Source: CAZQEZ01 sp964592475 (GTDB lineage: Bacteria; Bacteroidota; Bacteroidia; Cytophagales; Cyclobacteriaceae). Taken from it: 28,824 nt of DNA. Each line of letters opens with the position of its first letter. Position 1 is the first letter of the stretch. Positions 25,720-28,824 of the stretch are shown in pieces. The notes under the pieces are model-generated. The model was given only the letters and a program-made list of their open reading frames with translations. It was not told the DNA's origin and ran no database searches. The position numbers and the translations under genes were made by a program. The DNA is taken from the NCBI GenBank assembly GCA_964592475.1, contig CAZQEZ010000054.1, positions 1 to 28,824 of the forward strand. Direction: 5' to 3'.

Positions 25720-25753
25720 ATATTTTTACCTATATGTTGTGCCGTTTTTTAAT

Positions 25754-25767
25754 ACTTTGACCAAAGT
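25754..25767. promoter_or_regulatory. Palindrome ACTTTGACCAAAGT upstream of leuC, possible operator
   Basis: A perfect inverted repeat with 6-base arms and a 2-base centre, about 90 bases before the leuC start and just upstream of the candidate promoter. The position fits an activator or repressor site for the leucine operon. The rest of the 252-base gap up to the next gene is A+T-rich and shows nothing else I can name. No leader peptide rich in leucine codons was recognised. Confidence 0.35.
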
Positions 25768-25917
25768 TATGCAAGGTATCAAATTAATTATAGGTGCAAA
25801 ATATTTTGGCATATTTGCATTTGCAATACTTTATTTTATAAATGGTGGTGAATTTGTAAATATGCATTAGGATCAATCGATAATAGGTTGAGAATCAAAA
25901 TATTGCTATTTGTGAAA

Positions 25918-27213
25918 TTATCCAACATGAAATGGCAAATTGGCTATAGCAATATTGTTGCCTTCGTCCCTCACGTATACAAAAATTCTATAATTTCCTC
26001 CGTCAGCAGGTGCCTGCAAAGATACCACTGAATCATTATTATTATTAAGTAAATGATTAAGTGCAGCGGGACGGCTTTCCCCGTGGCCGGCATAGCCAAA
26101 TTCTGTATTTTCGGGATAAATTTCCCATTCATAGGTTAAATTATCCTGGTCTGTTGAATATACTTGAGCTTGATAAATTTTACCTGCTTCCAATAAAATG
26201 TCGGCGTTTTTAGTTTTGTTGTTTAACAATACCGAATCGATTTGTGGTGCCCTGTTATCCGGCCATTCTCCGGTCCAGGCATATTGCATTATCTCCACTG
26301 CCCCTGTTTCTTCACCTGTATCAAAAAACATGTTGTACCAAGTATGAGTACGTTCTTGTCGCCCTTGTGTCCACAAAAAAGAGTAACCTCCCAGGCAATA
26401 AGGATCCGCTTCTATAATTTCTTCATGTCGTTCCAGGTATTTATCTGCTTTTTCGCTGGTGGTTTCTTCTATGGGTAGCCCCCATTTATTTTGTTTTACC
26501 TGCCAATGCCCGGTGGGTCCCCACTCTGTAATAACGTAGGGCTTATTTAGATTATAATTCCTCACCCACTCTGGCACCTGGTATATATCTCCATAACTGT
26601 TGATACCCAAGGCGTCTAAATCAGGTGTTCTGGAAACGATGTCATTCATTTTATATTTACGACCGGTACCCACTACTGTAATTGCCGGATGATTAGGATC
26701 AATGGTATGAATAGCTTTGGCAATTTCATTAATAGCATCCCAAAGCTTCAGATTATAATTTTCAGGGTGGTCCGGTACAAAATCGAGTTCATTACCGATA
26801 GCCCATAGCAAAACTGCCGGGTGATCTTTATATTCCTTTACTAATTGAATCACCATCTCTTTTTGCTCTTTTACCGCGGCAGTATCATTGTAATCAAACC
26901 CGCTGCGCTCTGAACTCACTGGTAAGCCAAACAAAACAGATAATCCGTATTGATAAGCCGTGTCTAATTTTGCCTGCAAATTTCCCTGGCTGCCAATACG
27001 TATCGAATTGCCGCCCACAGCTGCTACCTTATCCATATGTTCGGTGGCAATGGTTCGGGCGCCTTTGATAAAGTAAGGCTCACCGGCGCGCAACAATTGA
27101 AACCCGGTATCTGATTTTATAATTTCAACCTTTATGGCAGAGCTTCGGGAGTTGTCTTTGAGATTACAAGAAAAAACGAAAACCGAAAGCAAAATTAACA
27201 GGTAATTATTCAT
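25918..27213 (-). CDS. GH clan-A TIM-barrel glycoside hydrolase lipoprotein (GH2-like)
   Basis: A lipoprotein of 431 residues with the lipobox FSC (Cys16), so it is envelope-bound. Residues 30-330 form a TIM barrel of the glycoside hydrolase family 2 catalytic type: LWAIGNELD with acid/base Glu142, after Asn141, and VITEWGPTG with nucleophile Glu230. Both catalytic carboxylates are present, at the spacing normal for clan GH-A. A C-terminal domain of about 110 residues resembles an Ig-like/PKD fold (YEWEIYPEN, FVYVRDEGNN). The jelly-roll and Ig domains that usually precede a GH2 barrel are missing, so this is a barrel-only protein. The substrate is unknown; it lies outside any SusCD cluster. 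The family-level call is good, the specificity is not given. Confidence 0.8.
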   Translation of the reverse strand: MNNYLLILLSVFVFSCNLKDNSRSSAIKVEIIKSDTGFQLLRAGEPYFIKGARTIATEHMDKVAAVGGNSIRIGSQGNLQAKLDTAYQYGLSVLFGLPVSSERSGFDYNDTAAVKEQKEMVIQLVKEYKDHPAVLLWAIGNELDFVPDHPENYNLKLWDAINEIAKAIHTIDPNHPAITVVGTGRKYKMNDIVSRTPDLDALGINSYGDIYQVPEWVRNYNLNKPYVITEWGPTGHWQVKQNKWGLPIEETTSEKADKYLERHEEIIEADPYCLGGYSFLWTQGRQERTHTWYNMFFDTGEETGAVEIMQYAWTGEWPDNRAPQIDSVLLNNKTKNADILLEAGKIYQAQVYSTDQDNLTYEWEIYPENTEFGYAGHGESRPAALNHLLNNNNDSVVSLQAPADGGNYRIFVYVRDEGNNIAIANLPFHVG

Positions 27214-27262
27214 AATATTTTGGATTTAATGTAAATATCAACAGTAAATCTATTAAAAAATA

Positions 27263-27305
27263 ATGCATAAAAAAAGGGACACATAATAGCATCCCTTTTA
27301 TTTAT
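27263..27305 (-). terminator. Intrinsic terminator of rho
   Basis: AAAAGGGA pairs with TCCCTTTT (27272-27279 with 27292-27299; about 12-base loop). On the minus strand it is followed by a run of T, 23 bases after the rho stop codon. The plus-strand reading also has T-rich DNA, so it could work both ways, but no plus-strand gene ends here. Confidence 0.75.
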
Positions 27306-27321
27306 TTTATTTGAATACTTT

Positions 27322-28824
27322 TTATCCATTCATAGAAATCAGGAATTCATCATTATTCCTGGTGTTCTTCATTTTTTCCAGTAAGAACTCCATCGCTTCC
27401 TGCGAAGTCATATCTGACATGAATTTTCGCAAGATCCAAATTCTATTCAGTTCTTCCTTATCCAGCAATAGTTCCTCGCGACGAGTACCTGAAGCCGGTA
27501 CATCAATAGCAGGATAAATCCTTTTGTTAGAAAGCTTTCTGTCAAGTTGAAGCTCCATGTTACCGGTTCCTTTAAACTCTTCAAAGATCACCTCATCCAT
27601 TTTAGAGCCGGTTTCTATCAGGGCAGTAGCTATAATGGTAAGCGAGCCACCATTTTCAACATTACGTGCAGCCCCAAAAAATCTTTTGGGCTTATGCAAA
27701 GCGTTGGCATCTACACCACCGGATAAAATTTTACCTGACGATGGTACCACGGTATTATGAGCCCTGGCTAATCGGGTAATTGAATCAAGCAAAATAACCA
27801 CATCGTGGCCTGACTCTACCATACGCTTGGCTTTCTCAAGCAAAATGTTAGCAACTTTTACGTGTCGCTCGGCTTGCTCATCAAAAGTAGAAGAAATAAC
27901 TTCTGCATTCACACTTCTGGCCATATCAGTTACTTCCTCAGGTCGTTCGTCTATTAGCAAAATCATTAAATAGACTTCCGGATGATTAGTGGTGATTGCG
28001 TTTGCGATTTGTTGTAGTAGAACCGTTTTACCGGTTTTTGGCTGAGCTACTATCATTCCACGCTGACCTTTACCAATTGGAGCAAACAGGTCAAGCATTC
28101 TACCAGAATATACACTCGGCTTCGTACTTAAATTAAGCTTTTCTTCAGGGAAAAGTGGTGTAAGATATTCAAATGGAACTCTGTCTCTTATTTCTTCGGT
28201 AGTTTTACCATTGACAAACTCTACCCTGAGCAATGCAAAATATTTTTCGCCTTCTTTAGGTGGTCGTATCTGGCCTCTTACAGTGTCACCTGTCTTTAAT
28301 CCGAATAGTTTTATTTGCGAAGGTGAAACATATATATCATCGGGGCTGGCTAGATAATTATAATCGGATGATCTTAAAAATCCATATCCATCCTGCATTA
28401 TTTCTAATACACCTTCATTATCTATTACGCCATCAAAGTCCTTCATCGGAGTTTTCTTAGGTCTTTCCGGACGATCATTTCGATCGTTTCGGTCATTCCT
28501 GCTGCTCTTATCGCGATTACGAGAAGTATCCTTTTCTTTGCGTGAAGGGATTTCTTTATCTTCTTTGGCTGGTCGAGACGAGTTGCTTTTATCTTTATCA
28601 ACCTTGTCTTTATCAGAAGTGTCAGTGTCATCGAAAGAAGTTACGCTTTCATCAACATCCATTGAAAATGACTCCAGCAAATCCTCTGAAGAGGGTTCTT
28701 TACCTTCTGCTTTTTCGGCTACATTTTCTCTTTTAGGAATTGATTTGGACTTGGTTTCTTCTTTTTCTTTACTGCTTTCTTTCTTTTTCTTTATTTCCGC
28801 TTCTGGTGTTACTGCTTGCTGGTC
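27322..28824 (-). CDS. rho: Transcription termination factor Rho (5' end outside window)
   Basis: An RNA-dependent helicase that ends transcription, cytoplasmic hexamer. The frame is open through the window edge at 28824, so the N-terminus lies outside; a TTG at 28680 is only an internal codon. Visible in order: a charged, low-complexity segment rich in Lys, Glu, Arg and Asp; the cold-shock-like RNA-binding domain with DGYGFLRSSDYNYLASPDDIYVSP; Walker A AQPKTGKT; Walker B LILLIDERPEEVTD-type segment; the Q-loop segment LLDSITRLARAHN; and the R-loop region GTGNMEL. All motor motifs are present. Rho in this phylum often carries a long disordered insertion before the RNA-binding domain, and that is seen here. 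The terminator downstream ends this gene. Confidence 0.95.
   Translation of the reverse strand, partial: DQQAVTPEAEIKKKKESSKEKEETKSKSIPKRENVAEKAEGKEPSSEDLLESFSMDVDESVTSFDDTDTSDKDKVDKDKSNSSRPAKEDKEIPSRKEKDTSRNRDKSSRNDRNDRNDRPERPKKTPMKDFDGVIDNEGVLEIMQDGYGFLRSSDYNYLASPDDIYVSPSQIKLFGLKTGDTVRGQIRPPKEGEKYFALLRVEFVNGKTTEEIRDRVPFEYLTPLFPEEKLNLSTKPSVYSGRMLDLFAPIGKGQRGMIVAQPKTGKTVLLQQIANAITTNHPEVYLMILLIDERPEEVTDMARSVNAEVISSTFDEQAERHVKVANILLEKAKRMVESGHDVVILLDSITRLARAHNTVVPSSGKILSGGVDANALHKPKRFFGAARNVENGGSLTIIATALIETGSKMDEVIFEEFKGTGNMELQLDRKLSNKRIYPAIDVPASGTRREELLLDKEELNRIWILRKFMSDMTSQEAMEFLLEKMKNTRNNDEFLISMNG

Overview
This window looks like chromosomal DNA from a member of the Bacteroidota, probably a Cytophagales-type marine or soil bacterium. 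The basis is a SusC/SusD pair driven by an ECF sigma/FecR pair, a DUF4249 protein, several TAnnTTTG-like -7 boxes, weak Shine-Dalgarno sequences and an A+T-rich background. No rRNA, tRNA, CRISPR array or intact mobile element was seen. The lineage is inferred from gene content, not from a marker gene.

Layout. (1) 1-1024: the 3' end of a DUF4249 gene, followed by a decayed Fic-family fragment. (2) 1021-4154, minus strand: a two-gene operon of an FAD/NAD(P) oxidoreductase and a membrane polyferredoxin of NapH/CcoG type, likely a membrane electron-transfer unit. (3) 4155-4671: a gap with a decayed IS110-type transposase and a long inverted repeat. (4) 4672-19510, plus strand: the main accessory locus. 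It holds an ECF sigma factor, a FecR anti-sigma factor, a SusC-type TonB-dependent transducer with an STN domain, a SusD lipoprotein, two tandem CRTAC1-like FG-GAP/ASPIC-UnbV lipoproteins and a vanadium-haloperoxidase-family enzyme with all its vanadate-pocket residues. (5) 19511-19916: a hairpin, a decayed AraC-type HTH gene and a terminator. (6) 19917-20871: divergent Hsp20-like and GroES-like chaperone genes sharing a control region with imperfect repeats. (7) 20883-25664, minus strand: the leucine operon leuC-leuD-leuB-leuA. (8) 25918-27213, minus strand: a GH clan-A lipoprotein. (9) 27322-28824, minus strand: the transcription terminator Rho, running off the window end.

How the parts work together. 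In region 4 the expected signal path is substrate to SusC/SusD, SusC STN domain to FecR, FecR to sigma, and sigma back to the transporter genes. The two FG-GAP lipoproteins and the haloperoxidase-like lipoprotein follow with very short spacing or overlap, so they are probably surface partners acting on the same, unknown substrate. This is the best candidate for an undescribed system here. A strong hairpin after susD suggests the enzyme and propeller genes are expressed at a lower level than susCD. Regions 7 and 9 are housekeeping. Three pseudogene remnants (Fic, IS110, AraC) lie in the gaps beside the accessory genes, which suggests past insertion and decay.
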